In this document: in pieces, positions 44,775 through 57,109 of the stretch
How positions within the stretch are numbered: position 1 is the stretch's first letter
How the letters are laid out: each line of letters starts with the position of its first letter
Assembly: GCA_011109175.1 (NCBI GenBank)
Contig: RDEW01000081.1
Span: forward strand, 10,313-74,312
Reading direction: 5' to 3'
From: Dicyema japonicum
Taxonomy: Eukaryota > Dicyemida > Rhombozoa > Dicyemidae
Length of the DNA: 64,000 bases
Notes under the pieces: generated by a model
Databases searched by the model: none
What the model saw: the letters and a program-made list of their open reading frames with translations, nothing else
What the model was told of the DNA's origin: nothing
Position numbers and translations under genes: made by a program

Positions 44775-47690
44775 ACTTCACAAGAGCCATACTAATTATA
44801 GCCCGCATGTGCAGCAAAAGAAACAAGGTTAGATGTCATCCTTTTCCATGCTCCCCTGTTCCTAGCCAAGGCTCTCATGCTGTCCAGGTCGTCGGCATTT
44901 GTTAGGTTTTTTTTTATACTGACCAGGTCTTTTTGTAAGACTATTGGCAGTGTTGTTCTTGGTCTTCCCCGATAGCGGCCTTCTTCACTAACATAGTATG
45001 TTTCCATAGATATGTTCGGTGGGGAAGTTAATTCCATCCTCAGCACGTGTCCGAAGAGCCTCCATCGGGATTCCAGTACTTCTAAGCTGATAGGTCTAGT
45101 GCTGCATCTCTTATATAAAGCATTCCTAGATATTCTCGTAGGCCAAGTAGTTCCTGTTATTTTTCTCAGCTGACCTCTGTGGAACGAGTCTAGTTTTTCA
45201 TATCCGCTGATGAGGTCGCCCAAGTTCCAGCGTTATATAAAAGTACGGGTTTTATGAATGAGTCGTATAGTAGGATTCTCATTTTCGTGTCGATGCCTTT
45301 TTGATTGAGCCATAAATTCTTCAGTTTATATAACGCAGCATTGGCTAGAGTTTTCCTACGTAAAATATCTTCGCTATCTCCCATAAGTGAACCGAGTTTC
45401 TTTACTTGTCGCCACTTCTCTTCTAGGACGTTACTCATCCTTCTTATCTCTGTGAGTTCTGTTTTTCTCTGTTCACAGTAAGAAACCATTTCCCTAGTAC
45501 ATCTGGTGCTTTTTCTAATAGGTTTTCCAGGACCTCTTTGTCTTCAGAAATTAGGTCTACATCGTCCGCGTAGATTACTTCTTCCGTCTTTCCTTGGTAT
45601 GACGGTCTAAGTTCCCTCATAGCGGCTTCCAAATAAATTGTGAATAGTAGAGGAGAAAGAGAGTCTCCTTGTGGAGTGCCCGTATTTGTTTCAAATTTTC
45701 TTGAATAGGTTTTTCCGACTCTCACAAGGAGCTCAGTGTTAGAAAGTAGAATTCGGATCATCCTTAGACTCGATTCATCAAGAAATCCGCCAGTACCCCC
45801 ATTAATTTGTTCCTGTTAACCGTATCAAAAGCTCTTGATAGGTCAATTCCCAAAATATTGGTGGCGTTACGGTATCTTTGATATGTTGCACACCTCCATC
45901 TGTGACTCCAGACCGCATCAGCTGTGGATCTCCCTTCTCGAAAACCACTTTGACTATCTGGTAGGTATTTGTAAGCAGGTCCTTTTATTCGTTCAAGCAC
46001 AATGTTTGCCAAGACTTTGCGTAATGAATTTAGTAGTATGATGGGTCGCAAATTTTCGAGCGGTCCTCTGTTTTTGTTAGTTTTTTGTATGGGGATTAGT
46101 AGTCCCGTACCCAGAGGTAGAGTTGAGTTAGTTGAAAACATTTCATTTAGTAGTGTAGCGATTTTTTCAAAAAGGAGGTCAGGGCCGTATTTCAGTAGTT
46201 CTGGGTTTATCGCATCTGGTCCGGGGCTTCTGTTATTCTTGAGTTTTCGGCAGGCCGTTTTGATTTCCTCGGCCGTGATTGGTATCTTAAGGGGTCTTGG
46301 CCTTCCATCAAATGGGTGGATTTCTATGGTTTTGATGTTGAAAAGCTTCTCAAAGTGAGCCGCGATGGCTTCAGTTTGTTCTTTGGTGTTCAGTATCAGC
46401 TTACCGTTCTCGTCTTTTATGGTTAGTCGACTTCGGTTTGTTCGCCGCAGCAAACGGGCAGCGACGTACACCTGTGCGTTGTCTTTCACTTTGTTTACTT
46501 CTTCTATACAGGAGGCTATTTCTTCTATGAAAAGCTTCTTGTTCAGACCCTTTATTTTTCTTCTGACACGTTGTCTTTCGCCTTGAAGGGCTTTTATCGC
46601 ATTAGTGTCAGTGGCATTTGATTTTCTCATATTTATTTCTTTTAGACTTTTCGCAAGCTCAGGAACATCTGGATGAATAGCCTTCAGGTGCATTTTACTA
46701 TTCTCCCTTTTGCCAAGACATGCTTCAGCAGCTTCGTTGATGGTGTCCTTTGTGCGTTTCCAGGCGTCTTCTAGCGTGGTATCCACCAATACGTCCTGCA
46801 AATTAGTCTGAATGTATTGTTGATATCTCTCAGTAGTCTCCGGTTGAGAAATCAGCCTTTCAGTCGCGTAGTCGCCTCTGATTTTTCAAATTCGTGATTT
46901 TTTGCATTCTGTATTTAATGGCATGTTTTTTCAGGGTGAAGGTCGCAATAACCATCTTGTGGTCGCTGACAGTCGTCGAGCCTTCATATGAACGTGCGTT
47001 TACTAGAAGGTGTTTGTCTTTAGCCCGGCATATGACATAATCGATTTGGTTGTATATTGGGACCAGCTTTCCTTCTGAGTTCCTTCGCTTCCCCATCCAC
47101 GTAGTTTTGTGGCAGGCAGGATGCGTAAATGCAGTATTGCATAGGAAAAGGTTGTTTGCCATACAAAAGTGACCAAGTATTGTCCCGGGTAAATTTCTTA
47201 TTCCACGTCCATGTTCTCCCAAGAAAACATCATCCGGGTTATTCTTCATCCCGACTTTTGCATTCAAATCCCAGCAATGAGTATTAGTGATGACGACTCA
47301 TATTCGTTGTACGTCCGTAACAGTGTTGAATAGAAGTCGTCTAGTTCTGTCGGATCTTTCGCTACTCTCCCGCAGTGTGGCGCATAAACATTTACAATTG
47401 TCAGAAAGCTCTTCGAAGGAGGTAAGTCGTTTAGCCGGATTTGTATAACACAGATCCTGTCATTCACACTCCATATACGGTGGACTGCACTTGTCAGCTT
47501 TGAGTGGATGGCAAATCCAAGTCCATAATGTCTTGAGTCGCTCGGCTGACATATAATTCGATATTCGCCAAAGTTTTCATCAAGGCTACAAGTGACTTTC
47601 GTCTCTTGTAGACACCCAATAGAACGTCGTATCTCTCCAGGTCATCACAGAGAATCTTCCTCGACCAGGTCGTAGATAAGCCTATCCAGA
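44775..47690 (-). mobile_element. RTE-like non-LTR retrotransposon, nearly complete but frameshifted
   Basis: On the minus strand the endonuclease begins near 47,660 (ERYDV, a CLQETK-like block, RHYGLGFAIHSKL). It continues with WSVNDRICVIQIRLND (47,467), NAKVGMKNNPDD, YNQIDYVICRAKD and STTVSDHKMVIATF (47,267-46,860). The linker and RT are 46,801-45,764 (NNRSPGPDAINPELLKYGPD, RGPLENLRPIILLNSLRK, IDLSRAFDTVNRN) and 45,761-45,444 (TPQGDSLSPLLFTIYLEAAM, EEVIYADDVDLIS). The carboxy domain is 45,489-44,792 (RKTLANAALYKLKNLWLNQK, WRLFGHVLRMELTS, RYRGRPRTTLP, MRALARNRGAWKRM). A one-base frameshift at about 45,770 separates RT motif A from B, and the endonuclease is also frameshifted. The 3' end is an AT-rich (TAAATAA-type) tail rather than poly(A). 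Confidence 0.9.
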
Positions 47691-47699
47691 GAATAGGTA

Positions 47700-48597
47700 A
47701 TTACCTATCCAGAGAATAGGTAATAAGTTTTTGTAAAGCTACCAACTCTTCCTTCGGAATCAGCTTCATTGGGTTGATTCTTTGGATACGGTCTAGTGCT
47801 TCTTAAAGATATCTGGGGCATTTTCTGTAGAATATGACCCACCTTCTGGCTTGTTCAAAAAGATTTTCATTTTTTCCCTCTTCTGGGCAGTTATTCTTTT
47901 TGTAAATCTTCCAGTACGAAGAGTCTTTGGTCTTTAGTTTGCTTGCCTCGACCTTCTAATATCGTTCTAGAGCCAGTCTTGTTCCCTCTTCAATGGCTTT
48001 TTGATTATCTTTAGTTGATCAGTCAATGTAATCCGGTCGATCCAGTCAACACATCTTCTGGTTTGGTCTTAGTCGGTTTCTCTCTTCGGAATAAGGTCCG
48101 TCCTTCCAGTTTTTGAGGTTCCTAGATATGTATCTTCTGTAGTGATTTCAATTTATCGTTGAAATGTCATATCCTTGTGAACACTCACTCAGTAGTGTCC
48201 GGAGCCAGGTTCAGTGTCATCACTTGCGGAATGTGGTCGCTTCCGATGTCCCACATGGTCTTCTGCCTCTCCACATAAGTGTAGAGCGGTGTGAGACAAG
48301 GAACACGCCAAGCATAACTCCACCATGGTGAGAGAAGTGATTTGGCTCCTCCGACGTCATGATTTCAAAGCCAGTTTTATCACCCAAGCCAGTTTTATCG
48401 GAAATCTATTCGGAAGAAAGCTCATCTGTGGCTTATCTTCATACATCCGTACTGGTCATAAAGGTATAGAATGTCGCGATCCTTATCGCACTGGTAGAGG
48501 AATCGACTGTGATCAATAGAGACGAGTTGTCTGTGGAATTAGCCTTCATGGGTTCGTTTGCTTGTTTGGCCAATTCTGTTGAGTCGAGTTTCATAGG
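47700..48597 (-). mobile_element. Family A retrotransposon remnant: RT/endonuclease joined to gag start by an internal deletion
   Basis: 48,597-48,390 (minus) encodes the gag start (ATG, KLDSTELAKQANEPMK). It is followed directly, at a joint with two copies of AAGCCAGTTTTATC near 48,366-48,400, by the endonuclease carboxy part (GSDHI-like block) and the RT amino region down to 47,700. Relative to copy 1, about 2.15 kb including the hAT element is missing. More single-base indels are present than in copy 1. Confidence 0.8.
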
Positions 48598-48774
48598 TTC
48601 ACCTCAAATCTCAAATAGCTCATTCTCGGACTGAATCGACTCTGTAGTTCCTTTTAACAAAAATTTAAAAATCGTATCTCAACCTTAACAAAATTCATCT
48701 TGAAAGATTCCAATACAAACCAGGGATCACTAGCAAGCTTTTCTGATAAGGATTTTGGCTTATTTCCTAAGCAA

Positions 48775-49915
48775 ATTCAAGATGTATACTGGGATCTTGA
48801 TTTGCGGACTGAGAGGTATTCCTTCCGAACGTCAGGGTAACAAGGATCTCCAATTTCAAATGTTTTCCGATTTATTTCTTTTTGACTTGGCAATTCAATG
48901 CGACAAAAAAGACTTGATTCTGTTTTTATACTCCAAAAATCGATGCTTACAGACAGCCACCTGAAGATCTGAAAAATCGTTTAATCAGTTGATTGGATAT
49001 AAAATTTCGACTCACTTTCGACTCCCCTATGACCTTCAGGCAATACGGGACCGTGTTACTCTCTCGCCAAAGAAAAATCAATTCTTTAAAGCCCACCTTG
49101 GACACTACAGAAGGTCTTTTTTTGACGTTAGATCCCTGAGGGAGCTAGGATCCACCTTAAAATTCGAGAAATGGTATTTTTCCTCGAAGAAGATAGAATA
49201 AAATCTTTATTGAAAAAATCAAGAGTAGCGGCCAGTGAGTAGAGGTAGGTAAGAAGTTATGCACTGAGCTAGACAAGGAAGAAGATAAACCGCTTAAACT
49301 GATTAATGCGTGGTGGAGGAGAGGATCAATGATTTCATTGTGAGACACTTCTATCACTACTTTGCCTCATGGTGGATGAAATCCCTTGTTTTCCTTCATG
49401 TGAACATGGACGAGGTGAAAGACTCACATGTCATATACTCGAAGTTGAGAATAAGAGAGTTTAGGATTCTCTAATGTCCGGGTTCCAATCTCGGCAAGCT
49501 TAAGGGGTATGTAGGATGATATTTAATATGATCCTATGTTTACAACAATTTGAGAAGTTATTTATGATGCCTTGACTCTCTTCCTAAGATTACTTGGCCA
49601 TTCTGTTCTTTTTCCTTTTAGAATCATTTTAACCACGTGGTGTCATATGGCTAATCGATGTAAGATTTATCTTCCTTTTAGCGGCGTCACTGCATCCACC
49701 TTACAAAGGAGTATCATGGTAATGAAAGGCATGCATAGTAAAAAAACTCGAGAAACTAGCATAGTAAAGGATAGAGTAAACACTCACAGAGCAGTCGAAT
49801 ATCACGGAATTGTTAATTTAGGGAAGGAATATTTGAAATTTTATAGAATTTTGAGTGCTGGAGGACTGCGGTAGCTGCGATAAATGAACCGTAATCAAAA
49901 AGAAGATAAAAGTAG
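48775..49915 (+). other. 1.1-kb segment present only in copy 2, with unassigned coding-like frames
   Basis: Copy 1 reads GCAAATT directly into AGAAAAAAGC at about 25,972, while here 1.1 kb lies between. A plus-strand frame crosses the left breakpoint without interruption: NQGSLASFSDKDFGLFPKQ, then IQDVYWDLDLRTERYSFRTS. Further frames are KIDAYRQPPEDLKNRLIS and KFRLTFDSPMTFRQYGTVLL (about 48,940-49,080) and a 100-codon frame at 49,572-49,874. No flanking target duplication is seen, so a deletion in copy 1 is more likely than an insertion here. Function unknown. A pol III B-box-like GGGTTCCAATCTCGG lies near 49,480. Confidence 0.5.
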
Positions 49916-49955
49916 AAAAAAGCACGTAATGAGGTTAGTTTTGAGTCGACTTATA

Positions 49956-50207
49956 GGGTTTCCCGACCATTAACACCACTTTCCAGATCAATAGCGTAGC
50001 TTTCCGAACCATTACCGTCATTTTTCCCATTAATAGTGTAACTTTCAAGTCAATAAGGGTAAAACTCATTTAAGGTCGGATTTTCAGTATCCTAAAGACC
50101 AAGAAGAGCTATTTCAGGATCTTCTACTTATATTACTGTAATTTAAATAAAAGTTTGTTTTTACTTAAAAAAATTTTTTACACTTAAAAAATTTAGTCAG
50201 GAAACCC
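49956..50207. repeat. MITE-like repeat, copy 2
   Basis: Same structure as 26,013-26,264. The right terminus reads GTCAGGAAACCC, one base different from a perfect inverted repeat. Confidence 0.5.
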
Positions 50208-50829
50208 AATATCTGCTGAAGTTATGCTATACACTAGAAAGTGGCAAATAGAATATTTAAACAAATTAGGCTACAGGAATCGTAAAACTTAAATTAATCA
50301 AGAATTAGTTTGATTGTTAACTACAATAATCGTAAAACTTAAATTAATCAAGAATTTATTTGATTGTTGATTAACCAGCCTAAAAAAGAAAAATTACAAA
50401 AGTCAATTATAAAGATAGAGCATTAAATGAATAAATCAATTAGTCGGAAACTTTTGATCGATTCACTACCATCTTCCTATTCATTCTTTTATAATAAGGA
50501 GTATTCAGATCGACCCTCAGAAAATTAAATTTGAAATCATCTTTAGTAAAATTAAAGGCATAAATTTTTACTAATGTTCGGGTTGCTCCGATACTTCAAT
50601 AGTATTTTCCCTTAAACGGACTAACACATACAAAAAATAAAAGGATGAGTGAGGGGTTTGATTGTATAAAAACACAGCTTTTCGAATATGCTTTATCGGA
50701 AACTATCATTTTTGATAAACTTTCTGTGATCGTCTGATTGAAACAATCTTCTGACTTGTTGAGTCTTCCATGGAATTGAATAATTCTGAAATCTTCACAC
50801 AATTTCTGATATGACCGTTCTTATTTTCT

Positions 50830-51540
50830 ATTCCGTTGTCGCATTAGAGACTTTGACATAGGACATCTATTTTCACGGAAAAACGAATTTTTTTAATTTT
50901 TGTCTAAAACATGGTGACGTTGTATTGAGCAAAAATAGGAAACCTTTACATCGGTCGTTTCTTAGATTTCCCAGAAAATCATTCGTGAAGTTAATTGTCC
51001 TCGTACAAGCCGTTACTACCCTATCACATGGATTGAAAAGATTAAGGTGTCGAAGGTAACTCGAAGATCTTTTGGGTTTTTTACGGGGAAGTTTTCTCAT
51101 CTAGCTTGACGTCAATTAATAATTTCTCTTGTCTTCTGTATGACGTAAAAAGGATCAAACTGACTTCTCTGGGCTAGCTCTCAATTGATTTCAATAAAGC
51201 CACAAACTCAGATTGTTCAGACTGTCCTGTGATCTTCGCGTCAATAATACTCACATCCAACGACTATATAACCCGCGTAAGATAGTAATATGCCGTTGTA
51301 ATCTTGTGGAATTGGTAGATCATTCCCAATAAGATTGAATAAGAGGGGAGGTTGTGGGGAACCTTTAGTAAAGCAATTTAGTGAAAGTCTCAATGCAGAC
51401 ATCGATTACCCTGGTGTACTCAGGAAATTCACCAACTATAACTTCAGGAAAAAATTGTGGGATGATCTCACACCAATCAAAGTAAATACCTTCTGGATTT
51501 GAATTGACAATCGACTTTTATTCCAATTCTCTTGTTTAGA
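50830..51540 (-). mobile_element. Dead non-LTR RT fragment (copy 2)
   Basis: Counterpart of 26,900-27,610, with the same stop-filled RT motifs. Both copies share the loss of the catalytic aspartates, so decay preceded the segmental duplication. Confidence 0.7.
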
Positions 51541-53203
51541 CCGAATCTTATAAATTCCTTTAATGTATTTAGGTCCATCGCTTATCTTTGAAACAATGCT
51601 AAAACCTGGCATCTGGGAAACAAGTGCAGATGAGTGCCTTTAGGATTCTTGACTGGACAAACTCTAACACAATGCTTCATGAATTTGTTCAGATCCATCT
51701 GGTAATCAAGGTCTCCCAGTATTCTTACTGTCAGCGTTTATAATGTTCCGTAATTTCTTTCACATCTTGTAAAGTTATCTAGTTCATGGCAATGGATATG
51801 CGACTCAGTTTCTTTCCTTGTAAACGTTTTTCACTTTCGGAGATCTAGTATTAATGTTAATTTGTATCTACTATAGGGACTACCATATATTGGTTTTGGA
51901 ATCTACATGTGCAGTAACTAAGTACTGGTCTTTATTCACGAATTGAAATCCTCTATAGCTACTACCACATCATTATTTTTAAGTTTCGTCTTCAGAATTG
52001 ATCCTTAATGTATCACTTAAAGTTAAGTTATTATTATACAATCTTTGAACAGTTTACGGATAACTAACTTCATAACTATTCAAATAAATGTGTTTTATTT
52101 TCTTTTAAAATTTGTAATGATAATTAAAAAATCACTATTATTTTTCATAATGCTTCATTTAAAAAAATAAAGTTATTAAAATGTCGCGTAGTCAATTGGT
52201 CACATGTTTACCAGCGGTCTGTTTTATATTCCTAAAAGATCCAGTTTTACTACGCAGTCATTTTTTCTTATTTTACAATTTTGTTAATAATTTACCTTTT
52301 AAATGCAAAAATTTAATTTTTTTAGTTTTCGTCTTCAGAATTGATCCTCAATGTATCACTTTAAGTCAAAGCCGAGGATCCGAAAAGAAGGAAGTATAGA
52401 AGCATCTCTGAATAATTAATGTGAACATTGATCTATAGATCTAGAAAAATGTTATAAGATAAAAGAATATTCGAAATTTTATTTATAAAATAAATTAAAA
52501 ATTAGATGAGATAAATAAATATTAGAAATTTCATTACAGTGGCTTTGATGGAGGTTCGTTCCTTTATTGAGCCATAAAACTTCTGTAGAGTTTTGGTATA
52601 TGTGGGTTGGAAGTCACCAGTTTCAAAATTAGTTCCACGTGTGGTGTATCTGGATGATCAGATCTTAGCACTTCTTAAAAAAATAGTCAAATGTCGGGAA
52701 TTTTATTTAATATTCCAGGAAATACCGGAAAGATGTTAAGAGTTAATTGACGGCTAATTAAGGTAAATCCACTTCTCACGATCCTTTTTAATCATCAAGC
52801 CTATCCATATCCGTAGTTATGGGTACCCCTAAAATCGAAAGGTGAAGAGAGTGATTTTTTGGTGTTTTTTAGACTAATGGATCACGTGACGGCTCTTAGG
52901 ATTCAAAGTAGGCACATAGCAGTGAGTGGTCCTAAATCGTACCCACAGCTAACTCTAGATTGTATTACATGATCTATATTAACAGATGGAAATAAGGTCG
53001 CGAATTGTTTAGAAAAGGGAGAATTTCTGGAGTGTTGAAACAGAGAAAGGGGATGAAGGCAACTCCGAGTATTATTGGTGTTTGATCACATAAAAAACTG
53101 ATTGAGTTGGGGTAAGATAAGAATTTTTTTCAAATTTTAAGGTTAAAAATGTTTGCCCAAATCATTCATATAACAAACCAACAGAATCACAAATCAAAGA
53201 AAA
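51541..53203. other. Downstream region of alpha-actinin copy 2; no gene seen
   Basis: Matches 27,611-29,299 with small indels. The frame at 52,181-52,399 (MSRSQLVTCLPAVCFIFLKD) is open for 72 codons here but broken in copy 1. It has no recognisable family. Confidence 0.4.
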
Positions 53204-55559
53204 TTAAACTAAGTCCCTTCGTTGTTCCTCAGTCACTGCTTCTTTTTTCTCACTAGCCTTGACATTGCTCTCCACTTGACAGTACAGCTTTTCCATCCTA
53301 TTCCTCAGTCCATTAAAATCAATCCTCATTCTCTGGATGTCATACCTATCATTTTCACTGGTAAACTAAAAGTGACACAACCCATACTCCGGTGAAATTC
53401 TCGGATTCCACAATTTTGTCCTCAAATTCGTTTATTTTACTAACGAACTCCTTCACAGCCACCGATTGCTCATCAAAGTTCTTCATTTCCAAAATTAGTT
53501 TTGCACACTTTGAACTCTCTTCCAACCACGAGTCAATTTTACTGCACAAATCGTTGAAACTCTCAGCAGCGACACAATTCTACAATAATAATAAGTTAAA
53601 TAACCTTCTCCTGTTCACTCAATTCCCGCAAAAGCTTAGCCCTTCTATCATGATAAGCCTCAATCATCATTTCTTTAGTCTCCTCTAACTGTTGAAGACT
53701 CGAACATGTGTAAACATTCTCTTCCACGCAAGGAAGTTCATTCTTTTTACAGATGCATTGAATCCGCTTGACAATACCCCTGATATTCTTAAGTTTTATA
53801 TCTGCTTTCTCCACATTCTTTTCAAACGAGTCCAGATAGTCCAACCACTTATTAATAATATTGACTGATGACACCAACAAGTCATCCCGCATGTCTTCGA
53901 TCCAAAAGTCCATCCATTTCTTTAAAATCTCCAAATATATATTCATCATACAGTCACATCCACGGCATAGTCAAACAACAGTGTATCAATTTGCTCCAAA
54001 ACTAGCATTCGATGTTTAATCTGCTTATACAATTTGGTGTTAAAATCCACAAACTCACTAAAAATGTTCTTAATCTCTTCAAGACGATGATCAACGAGAC
54101 ATATCAAAGAATATCCATTATCACGCAAGTCTTTAGCAAAATCATCAAAACTCCTAATTATTTGGTCATCCATTGCGTTCATAACAATCCTAATTTCGTT
54201 AATCGTAGCCTTGATCACTCAATATGAGTACCTTCAAGTTAGACAATCCACGTGAGTTTATTTTTATCTTCATATTCGCCATCCACGCTTCATAACTGTC
54301 ACATTTGCGATGGAAATTCATAGCCAGACTTTCAATCAACTTAAGTCTACAACTTATCAAACACGTGACCTGGTACTTTCGGAATTTAACCATTCCTTGT
54401 AACTTTGAGACAAATCCACCAAACTAGACCAGTCCTCGATAATATTATTTAGTTGTTCCTCTTCAAACTCACTCCTAGCTCTCAAAATGTTGGAGATGTT
54501 CTCCAATTCAACTTTCTGAGAATACTTTGATGGCATCTCTTGCATGGAAAACCATCGGTATTTCTCTAGCTCTTCCCTCACCTCATCAGAACTCCCAAAT
54601 TCTGGTCGATTGGACAGCCAGTCTTTCTTGACATTGATCCACGAGATCATCTCGGGATATCCTCAAGCAGTGGCAAGGAAATCTCACTCTCGCTTACTCC
54701 TCGTAGCAAAGAGTATGCATTCTGTTCTGTCTTGATTGTCTACCAGTAACACAACTCTACACTAATTCATCATGTATAAATTTTTGATAAAGCGAAGAGA
54801 CATATGTCATAACAGAACGCTCATCTGCACGCCCAGCCATATCTAAGATGATAAACCTAGTTACCCTCGGGGTCAAGCATACAGGGTATATCGAGATGCT
54901 CCTCTGCTACTTGGAATGCTCGCTTTAGATTCTCTTCCGATGTTTCAGGCTTGGGTAAATACGATTAATGCCTGAAATCCGTCAAATTCTATTAGATCTG
55001 GTCTGTGTCTATGGATTATTGCCGCAAAGGCTAGTCCGTCCTTAAAACTAGTATGGAAGTTATTGACGTTCACTCCTTCATACCCATCAGTCTTTCGTTG
55101 ACACCACAAAAGCAGCCCTTCCATGGCAAATTTATCTGTTGATTTAAAAATCCAGCCCTACTTTCCATCGTGATGTCCTGTATTGCGAACCGTAAAATTA
55201 TAGCCCAGATCACCATCAGTATAACTTTGACATTTCCGTCGAGTATGTCTGAAAAAAATCAGTACATGAGAAGAGTTTCACTCCCTTGTTGATCATGAAT
55301 TTAAGAGCCTGATTGAGGTTCATTATTTGATGAAGCCTGAGGATTTTGGTTTCAACCAGAGGAATTTTCTCGTTGGAAATTACTTCAAGCAGACGAATTA
55401 GTAAAATTCCATTGGAGAAATCAGTGTCAAAGTTAACTATTTGGCAGTTGATTTTCCGGAGGTGGGAATTACACCAAGCTGTAAACACCTTCATTTATAA
55501 TTTAATTTTACTTTTTTTTGATGTTTCTCGCTTGAATGATAGAGAATATGATCGCACAT
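53204..55559 (-). CDS. ACTN: Alpha-actinin, EF-hand-less (copy 2; one frameshift)
   Basis: Same 12-exon layout as copy 1, starting at the ATG at 55,559 ([16 protein letters not shown], then the intron, then [12 protein letters not shown]) and ending EEQRRDLV at 53,204. Codon 11 is GAG (Glu) here, not the TAG of copy 1, and fits the EKQQRK of the family. At the exon 2/intron 2 boundary this copy is 19 bp shorter. Using the remaining GTACTGA donor, the intron would be only 17 nt and the frame continues (KLFS-YILDGNVK) with a loss of a few residues. One G is missing from a G run near 54,654, which breaks the frame in exon 7. A 3-nt in-frame deletion occurs near 53,345. This is the less damaged copy; if the single-G loss is an assembly error, it could be functional. 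The GC-AG intron is at 54,950-54,971. Confidence 0.88.
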
Positions 55560-55665
55560 CTTCACAAACTTAAGTTAGTTACGTAAAATTTTATTAAAAA
55601 TGTTGGTTAGCCAATTTATAAATATTTTTTACTTAAAATTTAGAACTTCTTTTTTATCTAAAAAT

Positions 55666-55765
55666 TTATGCTTTTCTACCTATAAATGATTTTAAATTTA
55701 TTGGCCACGTGGTGCAACAGTGGGCCCAAAAAGTCATGGCACCACTTAATAAATTTTAATATTTT
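55666..55765. repeat. Target-site duplication, left copy (about 100 bp)
   Basis: Runs from TTATGCTTTTCTACCTATAA to AAATTTTAATATTTT and is repeated at 57,009-57,109 with three differences (one extra T, A/C and C/T). The empty site in copy 1 (about 31,785-31,886) contains the sequence once. Confidence 0.85.
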
Positions 55766-57008
55766 TTTTTTTTTTTTTTTGAGGAAAGTTTTATTTTATA
55801 AGGAAAAAGGAATAGTTAATTTTAATTCAGCTGTTGGGAGATGCACAAGCTATTCCCACGGACAACAGCCAACGAGAGCCTCTCCTTGAGCCATCTCGTC
55901 TCACGAAGATCACCAGTTTTGTCAGTTAGTAGTTTTCCCAAATGGTTCAGGAACTTCAGCGTTTTAGGGCCAAAGTTCCCCGAAGTTTCAATCGCGACAG
56001 GTGCGAAAATGTACCTGTCGCTGATATCCGAATATTAGCATTTTTACTTCCTCTGCTTGAGAAGAAGGTCTGCCCGGTGAATTATTTTTTTTGCTTGGGG
56101 CGAAAGAGCAGACACAGGTCACATCCCATACAAGGTTTCGCCCTCGCTCAAAGGAAAGGAGGTCATGCCGTCAGGGCGTCTTCCGTTGTCAAATAGACCA
56201 GTCGGTTCGATCCGGCAACGGAATCCAGCCGATTCTAATGCCCTCTTAATGATGCCGTTCATTGCCGAATGTCGAGAAGATCTGCCAATTCCGCTCCGGC
56301 ATGAGAGGAGGTGGAGACCCAGTTCGTCCGATAGACAGCCACATTTGCACTTCGATTTGGTGCAAACAGGCAATCCGAGGTGTAGACATACAGCTGTACG
56401 AAGTGAGTCATCATCCAACAATCCACCAACTTCTTGACATGGGTAAACCCCAAGCCAAGATCCATCAACCGCCTCCCTCGAATTTTGGAAACAGTCCAGG
56501 CGATGTCCAGAGAGCCGGCTGACTAGGTTGGATGCCAGAGCATTCCATCTATGGATCATCCAAGACGATTGTTGGTCTGGATTACGCGGCTCGCTAAGCC
56601 CTTCACTTCCGCCACACGTCCATGTATTCAACCAAGTCATTGGACAGTTTCCGAGATGGAAGCTTTGAAAGAATTGAGTCCACTTGGTTTTTGCATGAAA
56701 GTTTTGAGGCAAAATACGCCGGGCCAGCAATTTGGCAGGGAGTAGTAAGACCGATTCCACCCAATGATATCGGTAATTGAGTCTGTATCCATCCAGGGGT
56801 ATCAAGAGAAACGTTAAGTACGAATTCAGTACATCTTTTGAGGCAATCAGAGTATTCCATTAAAAGGGAATCACACTTATAACATGGTGCAGTCCTCAGT
56901 AATAGTTTAATCTTGGAATGGACAAGCAGTTTCTCAATAGGAAGAGGGCAATATGGTTGTCAACATGCCGCAAACGGGTCTCAAAAGTACGAGCTCTATT
57001 GTCCTTTC
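55766..57008 (-). mobile_element. 5'-truncated non-LTR retrotransposon with restriction-like endonuclease and poly(A) tail
   Basis: Copy 1 lacks this insertion. On the minus strand the frames give LPISLGGIGLTTPCQIAGPA (end of the RT/thumb region), then KCKCGCLSDELGLHLLSC and RHSAMNGIIKRALESAGF, a CCHC zinc knuckle. RRPDGMTSFPLSEGE follows and, after a frame break, DVTCVCSFAPS: the RPDG and W-D-V-T residues of a PD-(D/E)xK-type nuclease. The carboxy end is RYIFAPVAIETSGNFGPKTL and RETRWLKERLSLAVVRGNSL. A poly(A) tract (15 or more T on the plus strand at 55,766-55,780) follows an ATAAAA signal. Several frameshifts are present; most of the RT is missing. Confidence 0.85.
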
Positions 57009-57109
57009 TTATGCTTTTTCTACCTATAAATGATTTTCAATTTATTGGCCATGTGGTGCAACAGTGGGCCCAAAAAGTCATGGCACCACTTAATAAATTT
57101 TAATATTTT
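57009..57109. repeat. Target-site duplication, right copy
   Basis: Second copy of the 100-bp sequence at 55,666-55,765. It contains the outer Tc1 direct repeat, so the insertion landed in the end of the Tc1 element. Confidence 0.85.

Noticed and set aside
55766-55780. Plus-strand T tract as a terminator or simple repeat
   Set aside because: It is the poly(A) tail of the minus-strand retrotransposon, directly next to the duplicated target.
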